Shown: in pieces, positions 14,901 through 21,532 of the stretch
Position numbering within the stretch: the stretch's first letter is position 1
Layout of the letters: every line of letters begins with the position of its first letter
Assembly (NCBI GenBank): GCA_018432235.1
Contig: JAHDLO010000017.1
Location: 1 to 64,000, forward strand
Origin: Clostridiaceae bacterium
GTDB lineage: Bacteria; Bacillota; Clostridia; Peptostreptococcales; Natronincolaceae
Length of the DNA stretch: 64,000 nucleotides
Direction: 5' to 3'
Notes under the pieces: generated by a model
What the model saw: only the letters and a program-made list of their open reading frames with translations
Databases searched by the model: none
Told to the model about the DNA's origin: nothing
Translations under genes and position numbers: made by a program

Positions 14901-17456
14901 GTTGCCAGGTTGATTATAACGGGAGAAGGGGGCTCCCTGAAGGAACAGCTGAAACTGCCACAGCAGCAGCTTCACAGTCCTGAGGCAATAGAAAAGAAGC
15001 GCGTAAATAGGAAGCCGAGCAAGGAGGAGGAAATAGAGGTTGATTATTTTAATGGCTATGGCGGCTTCAGCAAGGATGGTAGGGAATACATTATAAAGCT
15101 GAAGGAAAATCTGCAAACCCCGGCTCCGTGGGTAAATGTCGTATCAAACGAAAGCTTCGGCTTCATAGTATCAGAAAATGGATCGGGCTATACCTGGGCA
15201 GAGAACAGCAGAGAAAATAAGCTGACACCATGGAACAATGATCCTGTCTCAGATACCGGACATGAGATAATATATTTAAGAGATGACGATACCGGAGAGC
15301 TTTGGAGTATCACACCTTTACCCATACGAGAAAAGGAAGGCTATATTATTCGTCATGGCATGGGCTATTCGGTAATACAGCATAACAGTCATGGTATAGG
15401 ACAGCAGCTGACCCAATTTGTGCCGGAAAAGGATTCGATAAAAATAAATCTTATGAGATTGAAAAATGATTCAGATGCTGCCAGAAGGCTTTCGGTATTT
15501 TATTATATCAGACCTGTGCTGGGAGTAAGCCATCAAAGCACACAGCAGTATATTGTAACGGAGCATGATCCGAAGCTGGAGACTATATGGATAAAAAATC
15601 CGTTTAACTCTGATTTTCCGGGACAGATGGTATTTGTCGGAGCCTCAAGCAAAATCAGTTCCTATACCGGTAATAGAGAGGAATTTATTGGGCATATGGG
15701 CAGTTTGGCAGCGCCTGAAGCACTAAATTATGAAGGCCTCTCGATGGAAACAGGAGCAGGCTTTGATCCCTGTGTCGTTCTTCACACAAGGCTAGAGCTA
15801 AAAAAGGGTCAGGAGGGGGAAGTAGCCCTGCTTCTAGGGCAATCCTATACTGTAGAGGGCGCTAAGGAATTGCTGGAGGGTTATAGAAGTACTCAACGAT
15901 GCCATGAGGCATTAGAAGGGATTAAGACAGTCTGGCGTAAAAGAGTGGATAGGCTGCAGGTCAAAACCCCCGATCCCTCAATGGATCTTATGCTGAATAG
16001 CTGGCTGTTGTATCAAACCATCTCCTGCAGGCTATGGTCAAGGTCAGCCTTTTATCAATCGGGAGGCGCCTATGGCTATAGGGACCAGCTGCAGGATGTT
16101 ATGAATATTATGCATGTCTATCCTGAGGCAGCCAGAAGACAAATTCTTATTCATTGCCAGCACCAATTTGTGGAGGGTGATGTGCAGCATTGGTGGCATC
16201 CCGGTGCAGGGGAAAAGGGAATAAGGACTAAATTTTCTGACGATCTTTTATGGCTGCCACTGGTAACGGTTGAATATCTCCGGCATACAGGTGACTATCA
16301 GCTTTTAGAAGAGGTAAGTCACTTCCTGGAGGAGGAGCCTCTGGATGAAAAAACCGATGAACGGTATGGTATTCCCCGAATATCGGAGGAGAGTACTACC
16401 ATATACGATCATTGCATCAGGGCAATAGAAAGGGGCTTGAAATTCGGCATTCATGATATTCCCCTTATGGGCTCTGGTGACTGGAACGATGGCATGAGCA
16501 CCGTCGGCAATAAGGGCAAAGGAGAAAGTGTTTGGCTTGGTTGGTTTATGAATTATATTCTCAAAGGGTTTGCTGAGGTCTGTGACCGAATGCAGGAGCC
16601 GGAAAGAGCAGCAAGATATCGTGAGACAGCTGTTGCTATAGCTCAAGCCTTAGAGGAAAGTGCATGGGATGGCGAATGGTACATACGGGCCTTCTACGAT
16701 GACGGATCACCGCTGGGCTCCTCCAAAAATACAGAATGCATTATTGACTCCTTGGCTCAGTCATGGTCCATCATCTCCGGGGCAGGACAGGAGGAACGCA
16801 GTAGAGCAGCCATGAAGGCCGTGGATAACTATCTGATAAAGAGGGAAGAAGGACTGATACTCCTATTCACGCCTCCCTTCGACAACAGTGACCAAAATCC
16901 TGGCTACATAAAGGGCTACGTCCCTGGTGTAAGAGAGAATGGCGGTCAATACACTCACGCAGCTGTATGGGTGATCAATGCCTTTGCAGAGCTAGGTGAA
17001 GGAAAGACCGCCCAAGAGCTCTTTAACCTGATAAACCCTATTAACCACACCAGAACACCGCTGGAATGCGCCACCTACAAGGTTGAGCCCTATGTCATGG
17101 CGGCGGATGTCTATGCCGTAGGTCCCCACGTCGGTCGGGGAGGCTGGACCTGGTATACCGGTGCTGCCGGATGGATGTATCGGGTTGGTATAGAAAACAT
17201 ACTGGGGCTTAGAAGAAAGGGAGATAAGCTGTACTTTACCCCCAGTATTCCACCGGAATGGCAAGGCTATGAAATGAAATACCAATATGAAGACACAAGC
17301 TATGAAATAACCTTCAGTAATCCAGAGGGGGTTGCAACGGGAATTAGGGCGGTTAGCTTAGATGGAGAGCCTCTACCCCATAAGGAGGTTCCGCTGGTGA
17401 AGGATGGTCAGCACCATAGGGTTGAGGTGGTTATGGGGAAGGAAAAGGATAAATAA
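8931..17456 (+). CDS. Cyclic beta-1,2-glucan synthase-like protein (GT84-glycoamylase-like-GH94)
   Basis: A 2841-residue membrane protein matching the NdvB/ChvB family in length and domain order. Membrane segments lie near residues 394-450, 800-840 and 925-970. The glycosyltransferase region has DADT (about 608-611) and LHRWTRGDWQ (about 757-766, the QxxRW-like site). A glycoamylase-like domain lies around 1280-1490 (YNVEEERLTNSYYDLLASEA). Two beta-sandwich regions start near 1566 and 2038, and the GH94 phosphorylase domain holds GSGDWNDGMS (about 2512). The family makes, cyclises and trims beta-glucan from UDP-glucose. The start codon is unsure; ATG 8958 is the alternative. Product linkage and location are inference. 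Confidence 0.88.
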   Translation: MLLRKNHTLMNPIDKSIKIEEVLLNYSDLEAYAREIAKLHTVDMDNEASCRALLDRLDYNYSRISKAYQEINQYAKGRRELVPASDWLLDNFYKIEEQVKEVKQNLRRERFLKLKILSSGIFKGFPRAYIVALEYVFHTDGRVDEELLTQFIKAYQSNNVLTIAEIWSLSLMIRVALVENIRNLCERVLSSEKQWRRAEAFINEDPELLLNKLKDSFRNKQSIEASFLQHILKECRREGIDTGNIIALLEDILKEYNTNLQGLVEEEHRQQAVTKITIGNSISSLNVVATLDWNDIFEDLSVVEGILREDPGETYAAMDFESRDYYRRVIERLAKVYGVKETSLAKAAVELAGEAEGELEKHRHVGYYLLDKGREKLLDRLGLQVAKDPMSNKRLSHYILPIALAVAVATSAFMAYAYRLTGEVIMVLLVGLVVFIPISQIVLSIANRYLSGDRGPTLIPRLAYGEGVPEESFTMVIVPTLLSGVVRVQEIVRQLEVHYLANREKNLRFALVGDFKDASQEQLPEDEEIIKTALSGINLLNQRYGGEGEIFYYFHRGRRLNEKDNRWMGWERKRGAITEFNRLIMGEEDTGYTTISGDITALKKTKYVITLDADTILPLSTAKTLIGMMAHPLNDAVIDKERGIVTEGYGLIQPRVGVNIESKYRNFFTKVFSGPSGIDIYTTASSDIYQDLFSEGIYTGKGIYNLRVFEALLGETIPDNSILSHDLLEGSFIRTGLASDVEVIDGYPIKFSSYMLRLHRWTRGDWQLMPYLASKIMDREGRRIANPLTPLTKWKILDNMRRSLVSPSLFLLIFLGISIFPGQALLWVATAVITIFTPFFIGSFDYFKVRLSRLGEGGIERSHALEEGFQQGLLTLTFLPYQAYMLADAIGRSLYRVYISRQSLLEWVTVADSESNLKDDIFSSYKRMRINIIAAIALVAVSFMLQSQRLLLVAAFGLLWAFGPRIDFKINTEAEGSTYSLSPQDKKLIRRNARKTWCYFEDFANAENQYLPPDNYQLFPPNGVAHRTSPTNIGLLLASTVAARDMGYLTTTGMVDRIEKTIGTVERLETWRGHLYNWYDTKSLEVLRPLYISSVDSGNFVSYLVAAVEGLKEYLEERPLLDLNLVRGIRDTLLLYESNEDMNFFEIIDPIEGSQNPTLNRYLEALEALMALQSVARHEKLADLIRSIRLEAEALLPTDEEMKLFKSDLKLEDLTPIALLERYAELLSQTNRPMGDMDTAYSRLKHKHENLKDRIDKTRELMGRINALINATEFKHLYNEKRNLFSIGYNVEEERLTNSYYDLLASEARTTSYWAIARGEVPKKHWFKLGRAISEVNGSRALVSWTGTMFEYYMAPLLLKNYDYTLMDETLKAVIEAQVSYGEKRQVPWGVSESGYYAFDLVLNYQYRAFGIPDLGLKRGLIEDTVISPYSTMLALPFDPSKAMANLKKLLEEGLEGEYGFYEAVDYTQRGISSGENKKIVKSFMVHHLGMSLLAVVNMLNNNVMVRRYHSNPVIKAAETLLQERIPTNAIVTKEFKEVLEPVEEREIYREKVVRSFGAPESLPQNCHLLSNGRLSLMLTETGEGYSRLDNLQVTRWREELVGGSYGSFILINHINTNNVWSSTYHPMIKDPDGYKTIFSMDRAEFIRNDDNLVSHTEIAVAPEDNIEIRKLKLTNHGQETAVVEVSSYFEPVLVPQAADVAHPAFSNLFVRTEFLGDLDTLLASRRPREHGQAEKWLLHSLIVEGETTGGLQYETNRGNFIGRGKGLNNAFALNQPLTNSTGVAIDPIMSLRRKLRIEGGKTAVISYITGIADSKEEAIQLVRKYNAPPAIERSYQLAYTRSQVELNYLNLKSSEVLMYQGMIKHLLYMSPLKAKYRKYISQNKRGQSGLWPFGVSGDLPIILISIKRTEDIDIVRQVLKAHEYWKLKGLKVDLVILNEDESSYLQPLKNLLRDVVAFSHGRHIQDQPGGIFIRDVHSMSEEDRLLFYSVARLIITGEGGSLKEQLKLPQQQLHSPEAIEKKRVNRKPSKEEEIEVDYFNGYGGFSKDGREYIIKLKENLQTPAPWVNVVSNESFGFIVSENGSGYTWAENSRENKLTPWNNDPVSDTGHEIIYLRDDDTGELWSITPLPIREKEGYIIRHGMGYSVIQHNSHGIGQQLTQFVPEKDSIKINLMRLKNDSDAARRLSVFYYIRPVLGVSHQSTQQYIVTEHDPKLETIWIKNPFNSDFPGQMVFVGASSKISSYTGNREEFIGHMGSLAAPEALNYEGLSMETGAGFDPCVVLHTRLELKKGQEGEVALLLGQSYTVEGAKELLEGYRSTQRCHEALEGIKTVWRKRVDRLQVKTPDPSMDLMLNSWLLYQTISCRLWSRSAFYQSGGAYGYRDQLQDVMNIMHVYPEAARRQILIHCQHQFVEGDVQHWWHPGAGEKGIRTKFSDDLLWLPLVTVEYLRHTGDYQLLEEVSHFLEEEPLDEKTDERYGIPRISEESTTIYDHCIRAIERGLKFGIHDIPLMGSGDWNDGMSTVGNKGKGESVWLGWFMNYILKGFAEVCDRMQEPERAARYRETAVAIAQALEESAWDGEWYIRAFYDDGSPLGSSKNTECIIDSLAQSWSIISGAGQEERSRAAMKAVDNYLIKREEGLILLFTPPFDNSDQNPGYIKGYVPGVRENGGQYTHAAVWVINAFAELGEGKTAQELFNLINPINHTRTPLECATYKVEPYVMAADVYAVGPHVGRGGWTWYTGAAGWMYRVGIENILGLRRKGDKLYFTPSIPPEWQGYEMKYQYEDTSYEITFSNPEGVATGIRAVSLDGEPLPHKEVPLVKDGQHHRVEVVMGKEKDK

Positions 17457-17465
17457 TGGTGGCGC

Positions 17466-17505
17466 CACACAAAAAACTGTTGCGGATAGCAACAGTTTTT
17501 TGTGG
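17466..17505 (+). terminator. Terminator after the glucan synthase
   Basis: A near-perfect 16-bp stem CACAAAAAACTGTTGC / GCAACAGTTTTTTGTG with a GGATA loop. Confidence 0.85.
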
Positions 17506-17555
17506 AATATTAAAATCCGTACGTAATGTACGCTATGTACATATAATTTTAAGAG

Positions 17556-17564
17556 TGATATAAT
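17556..17564 (+). promoter_or_regulatory. Extended -10 promoter of the HicB/HicA pair
   Basis: TGATATAAT gives a TG-extended perfect -10. Upstream 17518-17541 holds repeated GTAC cores (CCGTACGTAATGTACGCTATGTACA), a likely operator for self-repression by the antitoxin. The operator role is inference. Confidence 0.55.
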
Positions 17565-17585
17565 GGAGGTGAGGGAGGGATGTTA

Positions 17586-18002
17586 ATGGATAATCATATA
17601 AATGCAACAGATGTAAGAGCTAATTTTAGTAGCTTTATTGATACGGTAGTTCGTGAAAAGCCTCAAATAATTAAAAGGAATAGAGACATCATTATTTCAT
17701 TTTCTAAAGAGCAAATTGTGGAAGCGCTATCTGTTTATGAATTCAATATAGAATATGAGATTGATGAAGATGGAAAATATGCCGGTTCAATTCTTCAGAT
17801 TGAAGATATCGTAGCAGAAGGTGATACTCTAGAAGAGTTAAAAAACGAGCTTTCTAGACAACTGCTGGAATATGCAAAGGACTTTTACTCTAGTTATCAA
17901 AGGTATTCGCAAGCCCCCAATAGAGCCTCCCACTCAAGCTACATCCTTAGGGTTTTACTGGCAGATAATCTGGAGGCTGTTACACAGATGCTAAATGCTT
18001 AA
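17586..18002 (+). CDS. HicB-like antitoxin with Phd-like N-terminus
   Basis: About 138 residues. The first 45 (NATDVRANFSSFIDTVVREK, KRNRDIIIS) look like a Phd/YefM DNA-binding antitoxin fold. The next part (YEIDEDGKYAGSILQIEDIV, GDTLEELKNEL) is HicB-like, the domain that covers HicA. I start at ATG 17586, seven bases after GGGAGG; ATG 17580 is too close. It overlaps the toxin-like gene by eight bases, so translation is coupled. In most hic operons the toxin comes first; here the antitoxin does. Confidence 0.75.
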   Translation: MDNHINATDVRANFSSFIDTVVREKPQIIKRNRDIIISFSKEQIVEALSVYEFNIEYEIDEDGKYAGSILQIEDIVAEGDTLEELKNELSRQLLEYAKDFYSSYQRYSQAPNRASHSSYILRVLLADNLEAVTQMLNA

Positions 18003-18216
18003 TTGGAAGGACTTGGAAAGCTTTCTGAAACGAGAAGGCTACAAATTAGTAAGACAAACCGGTAGAGATAAAATATACGAAAAAACACTGCCAAATGGTG
18101 AGATACGTAGATGTGGGGTTTCAAAGGGGACAAGCGAAATAGGTAAAGGTTTATTTAATAGAATACTAAAACAGCAGCTTAAGTGCGATAAGGCGTATTT
18201 TAATAAGGTAAAGTAG
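17995..18216 (+). CDS. HicA-like toxin (degenerate active site?)
   Basis: A 73-residue dsRNA-binding-like fold: LESFLKREGYKLVRQTGRDKIYEK, then a strand and GLFNRILKQQL, the layout of HicA mRNA interferases. The usual GSH motif carrying the catalytic histidine reads GRD here, and no other histidine occurs in the protein. It may be inactive or use other residues. No separate ribosome site; the start lies inside the end of the antitoxin gene. Confidence 0.7.
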   Translation: MLNWKDLESFLKREGYKLVRQTGRDKIYEKTLPNGEIRRCGVSKGTSEIGKGLFNRILKQQLKCDKAYFNKVK

Positions 18217-18246
18217 AGTACTAAAAATGAATATAAACTGAAAAGG

Positions 18247-18270
18247 CTACTCACACAAGGGTAGTTTTTT
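18247..18270 (+). terminator. Terminator after the HicA-like gene
   Basis: CTACTC (18247-18252) pairs with GGGTAG (18259-18264), followed by six Ts. Confidence 0.65.
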
Positions 18271-18305
18271 ATTTATTAAGCAAATTGAAAATACATATCT
18301 AAAAG

Positions 18306-18346
18306 ATTGACAAAGGCAAATAATTAATTGACAAAGGCAAATAATT
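18306..18346 (+). repeat. Tandem 20-bp repeat, likely MarR operator
   Basis: Two perfect copies of ATTGACAAAGGCAAATAATT at 18306-18325 and 18327-18346, a 21-bp period, two helical turns. The second overlaps the -35 box of the next gene. The palindrome GCAAATAATTGC lies at 18337-18348. Self-repression by the MarR-family product is the simplest reading. Confidence 0.75.
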
Positions 18347-18356
18347 GCTCTATATT
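18328..18356 (+). promoter_or_regulatory. Promoter of the MarR-GNAT gene
   Basis: Perfect TTGACA (18328-18333), 17-base spacer, TATATT (18351-18356). The -35 lies inside the second operator repeat. The upstream repeat carries another TTGACA without a good -10. Confidence 0.75.
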
Positions 18357-18391
18357 TAGAATATACGACAAAATTTAAAGGAGTTGAGTCT

Positions 18392-19324
18392 GTGAATACA
18401 AGCATTGATGAAAGCAAAATCAATGAAATTCGTAAGTTCAATCGTTTTTTTACCCGGAAACTAGGAGTATTAAGAGAAGGATTGCTGCATAGCCCTTTTT
18501 CATTGACAGAGGCAAGGGTTCTATTTGAAGTGGCTAATAACCATGATCAAATAGCCTCCGAGCTGACAAAAATCCTGGGCTTGGATGCAGGCTATTTGAG
18601 CCGAATTTTGACCAGACTAGAGCAACAGGGCCTGCTGGAGCGAGTGAGGGCAGAGCATGATGGCAGACAGCAGCTATTGAGGTTAACACCGGAGGGTCAA
18701 GGGGCTTTTAAGGTGTTGGATCAAAGGTCACGGGAGGAAGTAGCAGAAATGCTGAAGGCGCTAAGTGAAGAGGATCAAAAAAGCCTTATTATGTCGATGA
18801 CCAGTATACAGAGCATATTAGATAATGAAAGTTTAAAATATGCTGAATCCTTTTATCTCAGACGCCATCAGCCAGGAGATATGGGATGGATCACCCACCG
18901 ACATGGGGTATTATATGCCCAGGAGTATGGATGGGATGAAAGCTTTGAAGCTCTTGTAGCCCAAATTGTATCCGATTTTATTAATAATTATAAGCCGGAG
19001 GTTGAGCATTGCTGGGTGGCGGAGATGAAGGGAGAGATTGTTGGCTCTGTATTCCTTGTTCAAGTCAGTGAATCGGTAGGGAAATTGAGGTTATTACTGG
19101 TGGAACCCAGTGCCCGTGGCTTAGGTTTAGGTACTAAGCTTGTAGAAGAATGTGTGCGATTTGCAAAAAGGGCAGGCTATAAAAAGCTGGTGCTTTGGAC
19201 AAACAGTATACTGAAGGAAGCCAGACATATATATAAGAAGCAGGGCTTTATACTGGTATCGGAGGAGGAGCATCATAGCTTTGGGCATGATCTCATAGGG
19301 GAAATGTGGGAGCTGGAGCTGTAG
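18392..19324 (+). CDS. MarR-type regulator fused to a GNAT acetyltransferase
   Basis: A 310-residue two-domain protein. Residues 1-145 form a winged helix of the MarR family (ASELTKILGLDAGYLSRILTRLEQQGLLERVRAEHDGRQ). Residues 150-310 are a GNAT domain with the acetyl-CoA loop VEPSARGLGLGTKLVEECV. The GTG start follows AAAGGAG by eight bases. Such fusions are widespread but their acetyl acceptors are mostly unknown. It is monocistronic and likely controls its own promoter through the tandem repeats. Confidence 0.9.
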   Translation: MNTSIDESKINEIRKFNRFFTRKLGVLREGLLHSPFSLTEARVLFEVANNHDQIASELTKILGLDAGYLSRILTRLEQQGLLERVRAEHDGRQQLLRLTPEGQGAFKVLDQRSREEVAEMLKALSEEDQKSLIMSMTSIQSILDNESLKYAESFYLRRHQPGDMGWITHRHGVLYAQEYGWDESFEALVAQIVSDFINNYKPEVEHCWVAEMKGEIVGSVFLVQVSESVGKLRLLLVEPSARGLGLGTKLVEECVRFAKRAGYKKLVLWTNSILKEARHIYKKQGFILVSEEEHHSFGHDLIGEMWELEL

Positions 19325-19395
19325 TAAGCATCCCAATATCTAAGCATATGCTACTTATAATCTATAGAAATTCTTTGAATAGAAATCCCTAAAGT

Positions 19396-19425
19396 AAAAG
19401 CAATGGCATAGGCCATTGCTTTTTT
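19396..19425. terminator. Bidirectional terminator
   Basis: AAAAGCAATGGC / GCCATTGCTTTT with an ATAG loop and flanking A and T runs, between convergent marR-GNAT and ychF. The minus-strand use ends just inside the ychF 3' end. Confidence 0.85.
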
Positions 19426-20512
19426 AAACATTAAATCTAAAATTAATAATGTCCCCATCCTGAACAATATACTCCTTGCCCTCCAAGGTCATGAGACCCC
19501 TTTCCTTAACCTTTGCTACTGAACCCAGCTCATAAAGGTCTTTGAAGCGCACTATCTCAGCTCTTATAAAGCCCTTCTCAATATCTGAGTGGATTTTTCC
19601 GGCTGCCCTTTTGGCGGGGGTATTCCGCTTAATGGTCCAGGCTCTTACTTCGTCGGTGCCTGCGGTAAGAAAGGACATAAGGCCCAGATGATCATAGGCG
19701 GTGGCGGCCAATAGATCTATTCCTGCTTCAGTTATTCCCAGCTCCTGAAGAAATAATTCCCTGTCCTCCGGCTCCAGCTGAGAAATTTCCAGCTCAGACT
19801 TAACCCCAAGCGCCATAAGTGGCATATTTCTTTCCTTGGCAAAGCGGGTAAGCTCCTCGCGTTGCGGATATTCCCCTGAGACTAATTGTGTCTCATCCAG
19901 ATTTACAACCAGCAGCATGGGCTTTTCAGAAAAAAAGCTAAAGGTCTTTAAAATTTCACGTTCCTCATCGGTTAATTGGATATGATGAAGGAGAAGCCCT
20001 TCCTCAAGTCCTAGCTGGCATTTCTTTAGAACCTCCAGCTCCTGAAGATTCTCCTTTGTTACCTTCCTTGCTTTTTGTATCCTGTCTATTCTATTTTCAA
20101 TAACCCCCAAATCAGCAAACAAAAGCTCCATATTTATAGTTTCTATATCCCGCATTGGGTCAAGGGAGCCATCTGTATGCAGAACATTTGCGCCTTCAAA
20201 GGCCCTGACGATATGAACCAAGGCATCCACCCTACGGATGGCGTCAAGAAATTGATTGCCAATGCCCTTGCCTGCACTGGAGCCTCTAACCAGCCCAGGT
20301 ACATCTATGACCTCTATTGTAGCAGGGGTAATTTTTTTCGGCTGATACATATTCACTAGAAAGTCAATTCGTTTATCGGGAATTTTGGCAATACCAACAT
20401 TGGCCTCAACCCGTCCGGTGGAAAACTCTGAAACCTCATTATCAGAGCCTGTCAGTAAATTAAACAGGGTTGTTTTGCCCACTGAAGGAAGACCTATTAG
20501 GCCGATATTCAT
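19424..20512 (-). CDS. ychF: YchF/OLA1-family ATPase
   Basis: A 362-residue TRAFAC-class P-loop protein at the normal family length. The P-loop is GLPSVGKTTL near the N-terminus, G3 is DVPGLVRG, and the G4 position reads NLDE, the NxxE form that gives YchF ATP rather than GTP preference. A TGS-like C-terminal domain ends in VQDGDIINFRFNV. YchF proteins bind ribosomes and affect stress responses. Start ATG follows AAAAGGAGA. Monocistronic. Confidence 0.95.
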   Translation of the reverse strand: MNIGLIGLPSVGKTTLFNLLTGSDNEVSEFSTGRVEANVGIAKIPDKRIDFLVNMYQPKKITPATIEVIDVPGLVRGSSAGKGIGNQFLDAIRRVDALVHIVRAFEGANVLHTDGSLDPMRDIETINMELLFADLGVIENRIDRIQKARKVTKENLQELEVLKKCQLGLEEGLLLHHIQLTDEEREILKTFSFFSEKPMLLVVNLDETQLVSGEYPQREELTRFAKERNMPLMALGVKSELEISQLEPEDRELFLQELGITEAGIDLLAATAYDHLGLMSFLTAGTDEVRAWTIKRNTPAKRAAGKIHSDIEKGFIRAEIVRFKDLYELGSVAKVKERGLMTLEGKEYIVQDGDIINFRFNV

Positions 20513-20800
20513 TAAACCATCTCCTTTTGTAGAATATTTTGAATAATTTAATTATATATGGAGGAAAATGCCATGTAAAGCTTGTTTTATCATTGATGCA
20601 ATTGCATAATAAGAATGAGTAGTATGTATAACAAAGTCAAAGGTTGATATAATTATTAAAGATATCTCAAAACCGGCAGCGATGTTAACCCTTGAAAGCA
20701 ATAAAAGAAAAGCTATTCTTAGTATTAATGATAAAAGACTTAGGAAATTGCATAATTAAAGGCTGCTGGCAATTTACTCAAACGAAAAGGGTGGGATAAT

Positions 20801-21403
20801 ATGAAGGTGCTTGCAATAATGGGGAGCCCCCGTAAGGGAAAAAATAATGATATGCTATTAGATACGATACTAAACAGTATAAAGCAGCAGGAAGCCTCAG
20901 TCGAAATTACAAAGCTTTATGTCTCCGATTTGGCAATAGCTCCCTGCTTAGCCTGTGATGCCTGTACCAGAAGAGCAGGCTGTGTGCAGAAGGATGGTAT
21001 GGCAGAACTGTATCAGCATTTTGACAGTGCAGATATTATTCTCATGACATCCCCAATGTACTTCAACAGTATCAGTGGGCAGCTAAAGGCTATTATAGAC
21101 AGAAATCAGGCCATATGGTCCAGTAAATACGTACTGAAGCAATCCTTAATTGATAAGTCTAAACCAAGGGTGGGCTATTTCATTATTACAGCTGGAGCAG
21201 AGGAGCATCCCTATGGACTGCAGGCAGTAACGCCAATATTGGACCTGTTTTTTAAATCCATCAATACTGTGTATATGGACAATTATTTTGTAAATGGTGT
21301 GGACGAAAGGCCTGCCTTCCAAAGGGCTGAGGTTCTTCAGGACATGGAGGGACTCGGGAGGGAAATATTAAATTATTATAGAAGGCTTGCAGGCTGGTTG
21401 TAA
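20801..21403 (+). CDS. Flavodoxin-fold NAD(P)H-dependent oxidoreductase
   Basis: A 200-residue FMN reductase-like protein. The FMN phosphate loop is MGSPRKGKNNDMLL (residues 7-20). CLACDACTRRAGC (about residues 48-60) resembles the compact cysteine motif of iron-sulfur flavoproteins, and MTSPMYFNS is the second flavin contact. It probably shuttles electrons between NAD(P)H or ferredoxin and small acceptors; the substrate is unknown. The start follows AAAGGGTGGGA. No operon partner. Confidence 0.85.
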   Translation: MKVLAIMGSPRKGKNNDMLLDTILNSIKQQEASVEITKLYVSDLAIAPCLACDACTRRAGCVQKDGMAELYQHFDSADIILMTSPMYFNSISGQLKAIIDRNQAIWSSKYVLKQSLIDKSKPRVGYFIITAGAEEHPYGLQAVTPILDLFFKSINTVYMDNYFVNGVDERPAFQRAEVLQDMEGLGREILNYYRRLAGWL

Positions 21404-21532
21404 ATGTCAGTAAATATAAAAAATTCAAAAAATATTCTATAAAATAGAGGATTTATTATATATTTGCCGAAATTTGAAGCGTAATTTAAAATGACATAAA
21501 GCTAACACACTTTTTGCACAAGGGGGAATACG

